DNA of 64,000 bases from Enterovibrio calviensis DSM 14347 (GTDB lineage Bacteria; Pseudomonadota; Gammaproteobacteria; Enterobacterales; Vibrionaceae): the NCBI RefSeq assembly GCF_000621165.1, contig NZ_JHZA01000011.1:178416-242415 (forward strand). The letters run 5' to 3'. Each line of letters opens with the position of its first letter. Position 1 is the stretch's first letter. Positions 16,640-26,141 of the stretch are shown here, piece by piece. The translations under genes and the position numbers were made by a program. The notes under the pieces are model-generated. The model was not told the origin of the DNA. It saw only the letters and a program-made list of their open reading frames with translations, and did not search any database.

Positions 16640-17443
16640 ATGAGTATGTTTGAAGCCTTTGCGCTGGCTTTAATTCAGGGCCTGACAGAATTCCTTCCTG
16701 TCTCGAGCTCTGCGCACCTTATCCTTCCTTCTGAAATTCTTGGCTGGCAAGACCAAGGCCTGGCATTTGATGTGGCGGTCCATGTCGGTACATTGTTGGC
16801 CGTTGTCGGCTACTTCCGAAAAGAAGTTACCCAACTGCTTGGTGCGTTTTTCCGTTCGATCTTTAAAGGTGAGCGTTCTTCTGATGCCACTCTTGCATGG
16901 ATGATCGCATTGGCGACAATTCCTGCCTGTATCTTTGGTTTGTTCATGAAAGACATTATCGAGATTTATCTGCGTTCGGCGTGGGTGATCGCGGTGACCT
17001 GTATTGTGTTTGGTCTTCTGCTTTGGTGGGTGGACAACAATGCAAAATCTGAAATCGATGAATACAAGACCACACCTAAATCAGCGTTGTTGATTGGCTT
17101 GTCGCAAGCATTGGCGATGATCCCGGGTACCTCACGCTCTGGCGCGACCATGACCATGGCACTTTACTTGGGTTACACTCGTGAAGCGGCGGCGCGTTTC
17201 TCGTTTTTGATGTCTATCCCTATCATTGTTCTGGCGGGTAGCTACCTTGGCCTAGGGCTAGTGAAAAGTGATGTGCCTGTCATGTGGGCACCTATCTTGG
17301 TGGGTGTGGCGGTGTCGTTTGTCAGTGCTTACATTTGTATTCACTGGTTCTTGAAGCTGGTGACCACTATGGGCATGAAGCCGTTTGTGATTTACCGCAT
17401 TGCGCTGGGTCTTGGCTTGATGGCATTTCTTGCCACGCGATAG
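16640..17443 (+). CDS. uppP: Undecaprenyl-diphosphatase
   Basis: An integral membrane phosphatase that recycles undecaprenyl pyrophosphate, the peptidoglycan lipid carrier; overexpression gives bacitracin resistance. 267 residues, the standard length. The two signature loops are [10 protein letters not shown] (about 18-27) and [10 protein letters not shown] (about 162-171), with the EGxTEFLPVS Glu replaced as QGLTEF here, as is common. It is 39 bases after folK and may be read through from the fol genes. Confidence 0.97.
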   Translation: MSMFEAFALALIQGLTEFLPVSSSAHLILPSEILGWQDQGLAFDVAVHVGTLLAVVGYFRKEVTQLLGAFFRSIFKGERSSDATLAWMIALATIPACIFGLFMKDIIEIYLRSAWVIAVTCIVFGLLLWWVDNNAKSEIDEYKTTPKSALLIGLSQALAMIPGTSRSGATMTMALYLGYTREAAARFSFLMSIPIIVLAGSYLGLGLVKSDVPVMWAPILVGVAVSFVSAYICIHWFLKLVTTMGMKPFVIYRIALGLGLMAFLATR

Positions 17444-17612
17444 GGTTAAGAGCAGATAGAGCAGGAAAAGAAGGTCCTAGGAAGAGCAGGTCCTAGGAAG
17501 AGCAGAATTTAGAGAAAGAAAAAGCGGCGTCTGGTGACAGTGCCGCTTTTTTTGCGTTTCATTGGGATGTAATCTGCATTTTAGGACCTAGGACCTAGGA
17601 CCTAGGACCTTG
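17444..17612. repeat. CCTAGG-rich repeat element, copy 2, around a bidirectional terminator
   Basis: CCTAGG occurs at 17476 and 17492 within GGTCCTAGGAAGAGCA units, then the terminator AGCGGC...GCCGCT (17516-17553), then CCTAGG at 17587, 17594 and 17601 with an exact 7-base period (GGACCTAGGACC). The organisation and linker wording match the copy at 14757-14946. Both copies lie between convergent genes. Confidence 0.8.
17516..17553. terminator. Bidirectional terminator between uppP and cca
   Basis: GAAAAAGCGGCGTCTG and a matching CAGTGCCGCTTTTTTT arm give a GC hairpin with A and T tracts on opposite sides, nearly the same wording as the terminator at 14852-14890. Confidence 0.85.
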
Positions 17613-17616
17613 ATTA

Positions 17617-18858
17617 TTACTCCGGCTTTTCTGGCCTCGCCTCGGCAAGAAATCCTTTCACTGCTTCAATTCGTTGACGTGTCAGTTCTTCGCGGATCTG
17701 CGGCCCTTGAAAGCCCGCCGCTACAATGTGTTTTACTTCGACGCTCAGTGCTGCCTGAAACGCGCCTTCTAACAAAGCCGCTTGCGGATAAGCGCGGGTT
17801 TCAAAGCCCGTTCTTCCTTGGTGGTCAGCCTCGCTGGCAATGGCAAGTTGCGGCACTTTCTCTGGCTTACGCCAACAATCATTACGATCAAAGATTTTGA
17901 TGAAGGTAGCGGCTTTTAGCTCGCCCGCATTGTGTACATTGGTGTGCTCGGCGCAGACCAATAAGCCTGCATCGCGATAGGTGTTAGGTACGCGAATTCG
18001 CTGGCACAGCGCTTTCACCGGCTTTAGCCCGAGCTTGGTGTGCAGCTTGTGGCTTGGCCACTCTTCTTGTGGTGTCAGTGCTTTTCCGAGATCGTGCACT
18101 TGCGCGGCAAAGCGGATCACGGGGTCATTGGTCAGTTCGGCGGCTTGTTTGGCAACCATCAGCGTGTGGATGCCGGTATCAATTTCTGGGTGCCATTGTT
18201 CGGGCTGCGGTACGCCAAACAAGGCATCGATTTCTGGCAGAACCACAGCAAGTGCGCCGCAATCACGCAGGACACGAAGAAAGACTTCTGGGTTGGCGGT
18301 TTGTAACGACTTCTCCCACTCTTTCCACACGCGTTCTGGCGTCAATGCATCTAGCTCGCCACTTTCTGCGATGGTGCGCATTAAGCCCATAGTGTCGTCT
18401 GCGACCACAAATCCAAGGTGATGGAATCGCGCCGCAAAACGCGCCACACGGAGTACGCGTAAAGGGTCTTCCACGAACGCGGGGGAGACGTGACGCAATA
18501 CTCGGTTTTCGAGGTCATCTTGCCCATGATAAGGGTCGATAAGGCTGCCATCATCGGCTTCTGCAATGGCGTTGATGGTCAGGTCGCGACGCGCGAGATC
18601 TTCCTCAAGCGTTACATTGGGGGCGAAGTCGCACACGAAGCCAGTATATCCCGAGCCCGATTTTCGCTCGGTGCGTGCAAGGGCATATTCTTCATGGGAC
18701 TTAGGGTGCAGGAACACGGGGAAATCCGCGCCGACTTGTTGGTACCCCAAATTGAGCATGGTGTTGATATCGGCACCCACTACTACCCAGTCTTTATCTG
18801 TAACACTGAGCCCCAGCAATTTGTCTCTTACTGCGCCGCCAACGAGGTAGGTATTCAC
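17617..18858 (-). CDS. cca: CCA-adding multifunctional tRNA nucleotidyltransferase / phosphohydrolase
   Basis: Adds or repairs the 3' CCA of tRNAs. 413 residues, as in E. coli. The N-terminus carries the class II motif [11 protein letters not shown] and the DKDWVVVGA segment; [11 protein letters not shown] (about 91-101) follows. An HD phosphohydrolase domain is present with [12 protein letters not shown] and [11 protein letters not shown] (about 255-265), giving phosphatase and cyclic phosphodiesterase activity. It is convergent with uppP and divergent from gspA. Confidence 0.97.
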   Translation of the reverse strand: MNTYLVGGAVRDKLLGLSVTDKDWVVVGADINTMLNLGYQQVGADFPVFLHPKSHEEYALARTERKSGSGYTGFVCDFAPNVTLEEDLARRDLTINAIAEADDGSLIDPYHGQDDLENRVLRHVSPAFVEDPLRVLRVARFAARFHHLGFVVADDTMGLMRTIAESGELDALTPERVWKEWEKSLQTANPEVFLRVLRDCGALAVVLPEIDALFGVPQPEQWHPEIDTGIHTLMVAKQAAELTNDPVIRFAAQVHDLGKALTPQEEWPSHKLHTKLGLKPVKALCQRIRVPNTYRDAGLLVCAEHTNVHNAGELKAATFIKIFDRNDCWRKPEKVPQLAIASEADHQGRTGFETRAYPQAALLEGAFQAALSVEVKHIVAAGFQGPQIREELTRQRIEAVKGFLAEARPEKPE

Positions 18859-19074
18859 ATGACTATCCGATATTTAAGCAATAATGTAGTCATGATATAC
18901 CCAAACAACGCCAATATGCAGGGGTCAGCGAGGGTAGAATTTTGTATGAGTGTGCAAAAGCTGCGAACCTGCCCCTGATTCATGGGTCACACTCAGTGAT
19001 AACCTTTACATGGTTGGGGCGCCGCGATACCGTGACGTGCCAATCAAACAGGATTGAGAACACAGAGAACCTTC

Positions 19075-21417
19075 ATGTATCAAGATTTCTTCCGCCTTAC
19101 CGAGTCGCCATTTGCGATCGTGCCAAATCCAAAATTCTACTTCTTGAGTGAACGACACAAAGAGGCGTTGAGCCATGTGCTGTCGGGTATCGAAGACGGT
19201 GGCGGCTTGGCATTGTTGACTGGGGAAGTGGGTACAGGAAAAACCACGACCATGAAGGCCATGTTGGAGCGTTTACCTGAGAAAACGCAGGTCGCGACCA
19301 TTCTCAACCCCAGTGTCTCAGTGCTCGAATTATTGCAAACGCTGTGTGATGAACTTGGCGTCACATACCGTGAAGATGACAGCTTTAAACGTCTCTATGA
19401 CGCGATTACGGATAAGTTGTTTAATAACGAATCGAAAGGCATTCAAACCATCTTATTGGTGGATGAAGCTCAACACCTGATGCCTGATGTGTTGGAGCAG
19501 CTTCGATTGCTGACCAACATTGAAACCTCTTATCGCAAGCTGTTGAAGGTCATCTTGATCGGACAGCCTGAGCTGCAACAAATGCTGCGTCAGCCGAACT
19601 TGCGTCAGTTGGCACAGCGCATTACCGCGCGCTATCACTTGATGCCACTGACGGCCGATGAAGTGCATCAATACATGACCCACCGCATTAGCTGTGCTGG
19701 CGGCCTAGTGCCATTGTTCGATACGGCTGCGGTGAAGCAAATTGCCAAGGAAACCGGCGGTGTCCCGCGGTTGGTTAACTTAGTCAGCGATCAATCGCTC
19801 AAGATAGCATTCAGAGAATCTAAGCAGCGCGTAAACAAAGACATCGCTGCACAAGCTTGCCGAGACGTACTGGATTGGCAAGATGCGAGCAAACCTGCTT
19901 TCGGTGACTCATCAGAACGTTCTTTGACTCGGTATTGGCCTTACTACGTCGGTGCGATTGGTGGGGCTGCGCTGCTTGCCATCGCGATTCGCATTGGCTT
20001 GAGTGGTGGCGGTGACAACGTTTCGCCACAAATCGCTGTAAATGCACCAGCGCCTGTTGTTTCGACCCAGCCCGCCGTGCAATCAGTAGAGACCATTGAT
20101 ACTGAGAATGCTGCGGTGCAAACAATGGCACCAGTGTCAAATACAACGCAAATGGCTGCAGTTAACACGGCAGTGACACCTACCATCAAGAGCACCCCTG
20201 AAACTATCGCTTTCTCGGCGCTTGTGGCGGAGAGCTTGAGTGCCGGCTCTGCCATGCAGTCGCTTTATAAGTTGTGGGGCTTTGACGCCGATGTATTTGC
20301 TGCGGGTTGCTCCTCGCAAGTACGTGGTGAGCTGGCCTGTTATAAAAGCAAGCTGCCGTTTGATCAGTTAATGACCATTGGTCGCCCTGCTGTGCTCGCC
20401 ATGAATGGCCCTGAAGGGAGTTCATGGTTTGCAGTGTTATACAGCAAAGGCAACCAACAATATGAGCTGCTAGCAGGCGATCAACGCGTATTAGTTAGCG
20501 AAGCGTTTCTCAAGCAGATGTGGAATGGTGAAGCGTTGATATTATGGCGTCCGCCTTTGGGGAATCCGTCTGCTATTAAATCGGGGCAGCGTGGCGAGCG
20601 GGTACGTTGGTTGGAACAGCGTTTAAATTTGGTGTTGGGTAGTACCGATCCGATTTCCAATCAGTTTGGACTTGAAGAGCGCAGTAAAGTCCGAGAATTC
20701 CAACGAAACAACGACTTGGATGCCGATGGCATTCCTGGGCCTATTACTTTTATGGTGTTAGACAAGGTGCTTGAAATGCCGGGGCCGAGCTTGACGAAAA
20801 GTATTGATGCTACGTCGGTTGAAAAAGCACTGATTGCGGATGGTGACATTGTTGTGTTGCCTGACGAAGATGTGTTTGACGTTGCGTTGCAACAACTGCC
20901 AGAACCGAAAGACGACGAGGGCGTGGTCGATATTGGTATTGCCCCTTCTTCGCCATCAATAGAAACAGCCTCTGTGAGTGATAATTCAGATGCAACGTCT
21001 TCTCGCGGTAAACCAGTGAAATCGCCACTGTCGATGATCGAACAAGATGAGATTTCACTAGACGATCTCGACTTGTCTGAACTGTCACCTGAGCTGGCGC
21101 TCAAAGTAGAAAATGCTTTAAGCGGCGACAAATCCCGAACCTTGGAAGCTAAGCTTGAGCGCACGCGCGCGGATGACAATGTGTTGTCTATTGCGGAGCT
21201 GTCGAATGAGATGTTAAATCGTCTGCCTAAGATGGATTTCCAAACCCATATCTATGCTTCTAATGAAAGCTCGCGCTGGGTTAAGGTGAATGGCCAAGAG
21301 GCACGTGAAGGGGAGTTTGTTGCGGATGGCGTTTTACTTCGTGGTATTGAACCACAGCAAGTGGTGGTGCAGTTTGAAGATGCGCTGATTGCTATTCCAG
21401 CGCTGTCGACGTGGTAG
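19075..21417 (+). CDS. gspA: Type II secretion GspA-GspB fusion protein (ExeA/ExeB-like)
   Basis: An inner-membrane ATPase that, with GspB, helps insert the secretin GspD through peptidoglycan. 780 residues. In order: an AAA ATPase with Walker A LLTGEVGTGKTTT (about 41-53) and Walker B ILLVDEAQHL (about 129-138); one membrane span YWPYYVGAIGGAALLAIAI (about 290-308); a Pro/Ala/Thr-rich linker; a peptidoglycan-binding domain around GQRGERVRWLEQRLN ... VREFQRNNDLDADGIPGP; and a C-terminal segment (TxLPKMDFQTHIYASNESSRWVKVNG-like, last ~65 residues) that reads as the periplasmic GspB domain. GspA and GspB are separate genes in many relatives; here they are one frame. ATG 19075 fits MYQDFFxLxExPF; a TTG 21 bases upstream is possible. 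Confidence 0.9.
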   Translation: MYQDFFRLTESPFAIVPNPKFYFLSERHKEALSHVLSGIEDGGGLALLTGEVGTGKTTTMKAMLERLPEKTQVATILNPSVSVLELLQTLCDELGVTYREDDSFKRLYDAITDKLFNNESKGIQTILLVDEAQHLMPDVLEQLRLLTNIETSYRKLLKVILIGQPELQQMLRQPNLRQLAQRITARYHLMPLTADEVHQYMTHRISCAGGLVPLFDTAAVKQIAKETGGVPRLVNLVSDQSLKIAFRESKQRVNKDIAAQACRDVLDWQDASKPAFGDSSERSLTRYWPYYVGAIGGAALLAIAIRIGLSGGGDNVSPQIAVNAPAPVVSTQPAVQSVETIDTENAAVQTMAPVSNTTQMAAVNTAVTPTIKSTPETIAFSALVAESLSAGSAMQSLYKLWGFDADVFAAGCSSQVRGELACYKSKLPFDQLMTIGRPAVLAMNGPEGSSWFAVLYSKGNQQYELLAGDQRVLVSEAFLKQMWNGEALILWRPPLGNPSAIKSGQRGERVRWLEQRLNLVLGSTDPISNQFGLEERSKVREFQRNNDLDADGIPGPITFMVLDKVLEMPGPSLTKSIDATSVEKALIADGDIVVLPDEDVFDVALQQLPEPKDDEGVVDIGIAPSSPSIETASVSDNSDATSSRGKPVKSPLSMIEQDEISLDDLDLSELSPELALKVENALSGDKSRTLEAKLERTRADDNVLSIAELSNEMLNRLPKMDFQTHIYASNESSRWVKVNGQEAREGEFVADGVLLRGIEPQQVVVQFEDALIAIPALSTW

Positions 21418-21457
21418 GGAATTTCACAAAATAGCACTTTCTACAATTTGGAAGATC

Positions 21458-21488
21458 AAAAAAGCCGCATGGAAACATGCGGCTTTTT
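21458..21488. terminator. Bidirectional terminator between gspA and the SH3 gene
   Basis: AAGCCGCATG-gaaa-CATGCGGCTT, with A run before and T run after. Confidence 0.85.
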
Positions 21489-21536
21489 GCTATTTATTCG
21501 TCGTTTAGCGTGTTGCTAAAAGTACAACGTCAGACG

Positions 21537-22151
21537 TTACGCCCAGCCGTTATTACGCTTTTTACGACGTGGGATCAGATGCGGCAAAATCAAACCAAAC
21601 AGCAAACCACCACCAGCAACCATGCCACCATAGGTGAAGTAGCGCATCAGTAGGTCGTCTTTCTGAGTGTCGATACGCGCACGTAATTCGCGGATTTCAG
21701 TTTGAGCATCAATCAGCTTTTGGTTCAGTTCGCTGGTGTGTTGCTCTAGCTCTTGCACTTGTGCGTTGCGCTGCTCAAGTGATGAAATCAGCCCTTTGGT
21801 TTTTGCTTCAGTATCGCCTTGTGCACTTTCCAGTGCAGATTTGACTTGAGTTAGCTCTTCTTCCAACGCAGGTAGGCGTGTTTTTAGACCCGGCTGATTG
21901 GTGACATATTTAGTTTCAACCCAGCCTTTGCGACCACGGTCATCAATCACTTGGCTGTAACCGGCGTTACGGTTACTGTCCACAACTGTAATCTTCGTTC
22001 CCGCATCCACGCTACCAATAATGCGATATTGGGAGCCCGGGCCAGAATGCATGTAAGTGAAAAGTTCGTCAGAGATGTAGTTGTCTTTCGCGTGTGCCGC
22101 TGAGACCACTAGCATCATCAACACAGCCAGGGCAGAGAAAAGTTGCTTCAC
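21537..22151 (-). CDS. SH3-domain membrane-anchored protein, YgiM family
   Basis: A 204-residue envelope protein. A cleavable-looking signal peptide (MKQLFSALAVLMMLVVSAAHAK) is followed by a bacterial SH3 domain (about 27-90, with GSGPGSQYRI-like and GWVETKYV motifs), a coiled coil of about 70 residues rich in Glu, Gln and Leu, and a C-terminal membrane span (YGGMVAGGGLLFGLILPHLI) with a basic cytosolic tail. This order matches E. coli YgiM (TIGR04211). The molecular role is unknown. It lies next to pitA and the CYTH-CHAD gene, neighbours also seen in relatives. Confidence 0.9.
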   Translation of the reverse strand: MKQLFSALAVLMMLVVSAAHAKDNYISDELFTYMHSGPGSQYRIIGSVDAGTKITVVDSNRNAGYSQVIDDRGRKGWVETKYVTNQPGLKTRLPALEEELTQVKSALESAQGDTEAKTKGLISSLEQRNAQVQELEQHTSELNQKLIDAQTEIRELRARIDTQKDDLLMRYFTYGGMVAGGGLLFGLILPHLIPRRKKRNNGWA

Positions 22152-22298
22152 GGATTCTTCCTTTGGTTGTTCGTGAGTGTCGTTAGTTTGTCTTTCTTTC
22201 GTCTATATGTCTTGCTCATGGTTGCTTTGGCAATCTTCGAGCAGAAACGTCATGCGATTGGTATCAGATACTAAAAAATTTTCGGGGCTAGGTACAAC

Positions 22299-22326
22299 AA
22301 AAGGGAGGCATAACCTCCCTTTTTTA
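22299..22326. terminator. Terminator downstream of pitA
   Basis: AAGGGAGG-CATAA-CCTCCCTT hairpin with A and T tracts, in the gap between the pitA stop and the SH3 gene start. Confidence 0.8.
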
Positions 22327-22379
22327 ACCGAAGACTGACATCACTGCACAAAAACGTGACGGAAATGCCTTTCTTTAGG

Positions 22380-23648
22380 CTATGACAACCCGAAGATTGC
22401 CTGCATCATGAAGAAGAAAATCACGGCCAGCAGTGCACCTGCTGGTAGGGTAACAACCCAAGATGCCACGATGTTTCTCACCACACCTAAGTTCAATGCG
22501 CCAATACCACGAGCAAAACCTACCCCGAGTACGGCACCAACTAGCGTTTGTGTCGTAGAGATTGGCAGGCCAGTACCGGATGCCAGAACCACGGTTGATG
22601 CGGTAGCTAGCTGCGCGGCGAAACCACGGCTTGGTGTCAGTTCCGTAATGCCCGTACCAACGGTCGCCATTACTTTATGACCAAGCGTTGCCAGACCCAC
22701 CACGATGCCCGCGCCACCCAGTGGTAAAATCCACCATGCGATCTGCGTTTTCTCAGCGAGTTCACCCATGTTTTCTACCGTTGAAACGATAGCAGAAAGT
22801 GGGCCAATTGCATTGGCAACGTCGTTAGAACCATGGGCAAATGCCATCGCACACGCGGTGACCACCATCAGCAAGCTAAATACGCGCTCGACACCTTGGT
22901 AACCATTGGTTCCCGGTACATCGTCTTTGTATTTGCGGTTGATGTACACATAACCAAACATCATGATCAGTGCAGATATTGCGACTGAAACCATGACGGC
23001 TTCACCGGTTGTTAGGTGAAGACCAACATGCTTCAAGCCTTTTTTGATGGTGACCATGGCGATGATCAATGCCGTCAAAAACATGTAAACAGGGACAAAG
23101 CGTTTAGCGTTGATCAGCGGTTTGTCGGTATCAAAAATCAGACGTTGTGCACTGACAAAAATCACGTAAGCAAAAATGCCCGAGATCAACGGCGTGACAA
23201 TCCAACTGCCTACAATACCTTGCACCGACGCCCAATCTACGGCTTCAGTACCGACAGATACGCAGGCGAAACCAATGATGGCACCAATGATAGAGTGAGT
23301 GGTTGAAACCGGCCAACCCATGAAGGAGGCGAGCAGTAGCCAAGTACCCGCGGCGAGTAGAGCCGCCATCATGCCGTAGACTAACACTTCAGGCTGACTG
23401 GCATATAAGGAGGTATCGATGACGCCTTTACGGATGGTGTCGGTCACTTCGCCACCGGCGAGATATGCGCCTGCAAACTCAAAAATCATCGCAATGATGA
23501 TGGCTTGCTTAACGGTTAATGCTTTAGAGCCAACTGATGTACCCATGGCATTTGCGACGTCATTCGCGCCAATACCAATAGCCATCATGAAACCAAAAGC
23601 CGCGGCCACCAAAATAATGATGGTGCCGTAATTCGCTAGGATTTCCAT
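22380..23648 (-). CDS. pitA: Low-affinity inorganic phosphate transporter, PiT family
   Basis: A 422-residue metal-phosphate/proton symporter of the inner membrane. The two inverted PiT signature repeats are visible: GIGANDVANAMGTSVGSKAL (about 26-45) and AHGSNDVANAIGPLSA (about 270-285). About ten membrane helices are expected. It lies 35 bases downstream of a PhoU-like DUF47 gene on the same strand, the usual pairing for Pit transporters, suggesting an operon in which the DUF47 protein modulates transport. Confidence 0.95.
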   Translation of the reverse strand: MEILANYGTIIILVAAAFGFMMAIGIGANDVANAMGTSVGSKALTVKQAIIIAMIFEFAGAYLAGGEVTDTIRKGVIDTSLYASQPEVLVYGMMAALLAAGTWLLLASFMGWPVSTTHSIIGAIIGFACVSVGTEAVDWASVQGIVGSWIVTPLISGIFAYVIFVSAQRLIFDTDKPLINAKRFVPVYMFLTALIIAMVTIKKGLKHVGLHLTTGEAVMVSVAISALIMMFGYVYINRKYKDDVPGTNGYQGVERVFSLLMVVTACAMAFAHGSNDVANAIGPLSAIVSTVENMGELAEKTQIAWWILPLGGAGIVVGLATLGHKVMATVGTGITELTPSRGFAAQLATASTVVLASGTGLPISTTQTLVGAVLGVGFARGIGALNLGVVRNIVASWVVTLPAGALLAVIFFFMMQAIFGLS

Positions 23649-23683
23649 TGTCTTACCTTGTTATTTGTTCGGTGAACGTTGCA

Positions 23684-24364
23684 CTACGAACGAGAAAGCA
23701 TAAGCTCAAGACGCGAGCCAACACGTTGTGCCTGATCGGCAATTTCGCCGACCCATTCAAGGATCTTGTACAGGAACATCACATCAACCGGGTTGTATTC
23801 ACTCTCGATTGACATCAGTTGCTGACGTAGATGAATTTGCATCGTATCGGTGTCATCTTCGATGGCATCCAATTGATTGATCATCTCTTCCACTAGCGTA
23901 ACTTCACGTCCTTTAAAGCCAGTTTCGAGCAATTCATCCAGTTCACTAATAACGCGGCGCGCCTGATCGGCGGCATCGAGACAACGCTGCACATACGCAA
24001 CAAAGTCTGGGTAAAGAAGGGAAGGTACCTGAAGTTGTCGGCCGATAACGCGACCAGCAATGTCTTTGGAGAGGTTGGCTAGCTTGTCTTGCTGGGTGAG
24101 CAGATCAAGCATATCGGTGCGGTCTACAGGGAGGAAAAGACCACGAGGTAATTTGAGACGAATTTCGCGCTTCAAGACATCCGCTTCTTTTTCTAGCATC
24201 GAAATTTCGTGTCGCAAAGACTCTGCTGCCACCCAGTCACCTTTTTCGCACTCGGCAAAGAAGGGTACTAGCAAAGAGCAGCAGTCATTGACGCGGCTCA
24301 CGTGACGTTGCAAAGGTTTTAATGGGCTCTTTGCGAATAGCCCCATGATTGTATTTACTGGCAT
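23684..24364 (-). CDS. PhoU-like DUF47 protein (TIGR00153), Pit accessory
   Basis: A 226-residue all-helical protein of the DUF47/TIGR00153 family, start MPVNTIMGLFAKSPLKPLQ. It has PhoU-like helical bundle wording (EADVLKREIRLKLPRGLFLPVDRTDMLDLLTQQD). It is upstream of and probably cotranscribed with pitA. Related proteins regulate phosphate import; direct activity is not established from sequence. Divergent from the CYTH-CHAD gene, so both promoters lie in 24365-24543. Confidence 0.93.
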   Translation of the reverse strand: MPVNTIMGLFAKSPLKPLQRHVSRVNDCCSLLVPFFAECEKGDWVAAESLRHEISMLEKEADVLKREIRLKLPRGLFLPVDRTDMLDLLTQQDKLANLSKDIAGRVIGRQLQVPSLLYPDFVAYVQRCLDAADQARRVISELDELLETGFKGREVTLVEEMINQLDAIEDDTDTMQIHLRQQLMSIESEYNPVDVMFLYKILEWVGEIADQAQRVGSRLELMLSRS

Positions 24365-24543
24365 AGCCGTATCTACCTATCAAGTCAGCATGGCGTGCAG
24401 ACTAACTTTTACACAGTGGTGTACAAGCGGCGAATGTTAGCGCAATCACATTCTCATTGATACCGTTTCAGATCAATGAAAGTCACTTGCTCGAGTGTCC
24501 AATTACCCATATTCTTGGTTGGCTATTGGTTATAGGTACCTTT

Positions 24544-26070
24544 ATGGAAACTGAGATAGAGTTAAAGTTTTTTGTCTCGTCGGACTTTTCGCGACAGATC
24601 CGAGACAAAATTGCTGATTTAAAGGTATTGCAGCAACGCCAGCGAAACCTCGGCAATATCTACTACGATACCCCTGATTTTTTGCTGCGCCAGCACGATA
24701 TTGGTTTGCGGGTGAGACGATACGACGATGTATTTGTACAAACCCTGAAAACCGCCGGACGTGTTGTTGCAGGCCTTCACCAACGACCAGAATACAATGC
24801 GGAGCTTGATTCTCCCGTTCCCGATCTCTCGTTGATCCCAGCCGATGCTTGGCCTGAAGGGCTAGATATCGAGGCGCTTGGTGCCAACATTCATCCTCTC
24901 TTTTCGACCGATTTTGAACGCCAACAATGGTTACTTGCGATGCCCGACAGCAGTCAGGTAGAGCTCGCCTTTGATTGCGGTGATGTCACCACCACTGATG
25001 GCGGTTACGATCCTATCTGTGAGGTGGAGATTGAACTGAAATCAGGCCAAACGGATGCTTTGTTTGTATTAGCCCGAGAGCTTGCTGAAAACGGCGGACT
25101 GCGTCTGGGCAACTTGAGTAAAGCTGCGCGAGGCTATCGCCTTGCTACAGGTTATCAAGGCGACACCGTTAAACCGTTATCGATTGTAAAGGTGGTTGAT
25201 GCAGAGTCGACCGAGCAAGCGTTTGTTACCGCCTTGGAACATGCGCTTGAGCATTGGCATTACCACGAGCAGATTTACGTCGAGCGGCCTGAGCCAGATG
25301 CCATTTTCGAGATGTGCAATGCAGTGGCATTGATCCGCCAAGCATTGGCACTGTATGGAGGTTTAATTCCTCGTCGCGCCAGTGCGTTGCTTCGTCAAGA
25401 ACTGCAATGGCTTGAAGGTGAGCTGGAATGGATCAACGAAGCGCGCGCCATCGAGCGCTTGGTCGATGACAAAGGCTACTTCCTAAGAAAGCTGAACGTG
25501 CAGAAGCCGTTGTTGGCAAAATTGGGTGAAAGCTATGAAGCACTGCCGGAGCGCTCTGAAGTGCTCGAGTTGCTTCACTCTGCGCGCTACTGCAATTTGC
25601 TGCTTGATCTTAGCCGTTGGATTTTGACGCGTGGCTGGCAACCTTTTTTGGATGACAAAGCGCGCGAGAAATTGGCGGAGCCGATTCGAAGCTTTGCAAA
25701 CCGTGCATTAACGACGTCTTGGAATGAGTTGTTAAGTGTCTTTTCGCTTGAGCATGAATTGGATCGTTTCGGTTACTTGGATCAACAACCGCGTCTGACG
25801 CGTAACTTGTTGTCGGGTTGCTGTGTTGCTGCACTTTATGATGCAGAAGATCGTGAAACATTCAGATTGCCTTGGTTGGATCTTCTTCAAGGGATTGACG
25901 ATATTTTGTTGCTCGATCCTGTGCGTAAATTAGCAGAGCAGGAAGACTTCAGTGATGAAGACAAAGCGCAGATTGAGAAATGGTTGCGCCGCAAGGAAGA
26001 ATCCTTGTCGCATGCCATGATGCAATCTCGTCAGATTGGATTAAATCTAGACCCTTACTGGGACGAGTAG
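24544..26070 (+). CDS. ygiF: Inorganic triphosphatase, CYTH-CHAD domain protein
   Basis: A 508-residue protein. The N-terminal CYTH domain starts METEIELKFFV with the ExExK metal-binding motif, and continues with YYDTPDFLLRQHDIGLRVRRYDD and CEVEIELKSG, the tunnel-fold catalytic strands that hydrolyse tripolyphosphate in E. coli YgiF. The C-terminal half is a CHAD helical domain, probably polyphosphate-binding. ATG 24544 is chosen because CYTH proteins begin there; an upstream in-frame ATG at 24457 would add 29 untypical residues. Phosphate-related neighbours (pitA, DUF47) fit. Confidence 0.92.
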   Translation: METEIELKFFVSSDFSRQIRDKIADLKVLQQRQRNLGNIYYDTPDFLLRQHDIGLRVRRYDDVFVQTLKTAGRVVAGLHQRPEYNAELDSPVPDLSLIPADAWPEGLDIEALGANIHPLFSTDFERQQWLLAMPDSSQVELAFDCGDVTTTDGGYDPICEVEIELKSGQTDALFVLARELAENGGLRLGNLSKAARGYRLATGYQGDTVKPLSIVKVVDAESTEQAFVTALEHALEHWHYHEQIYVERPEPDAIFEMCNAVALIRQALALYGGLIPRRASALLRQELQWLEGELEWINEARAIERLVDDKGYFLRKLNVQKPLLAKLGESYEALPERSEVLELLHSARYCNLLLDLSRWILTRGWQPFLDDKAREKLAEPIRSFANRALTTSWNELLSVFSLEHELDRFGYLDQQPRLTRNLLSGCCVAALYDAEDRETFRLPWLDLLQGIDDILLLDPVRKLAEQEDFSDEDKAQIEKWLRRKEESLSHAMMQSRQIGLNLDPYWDE

Positions 26071-26111
26071 GCTTTGCCTGAAACGTGATTTGGTCAAGAA
26101 GTCTAGACATC

Positions 26112-26141
26112 AAAAGTAGCGCCTGATGGCGCTATTTTTTT
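26112..26141. terminator. Bidirectional terminator between ygiF and the potassium channel gene
   Basis: AAAAGTAGCGCC-TGAT-GGCGCTATTTTTTT; it overlaps the last codons of the minus-strand gene. Confidence 0.8.

Noticed and set aside
20661..21179. 172-residue frame antisense to the GspA-GspB fusion
   Set aside because: Low-complexity Ser-rich shadow of the acidic linker on the other strand.
23016..23306. 96-residue frame antisense to pitA
   Set aside because: Shadow of conserved transporter codons, with no independent support.
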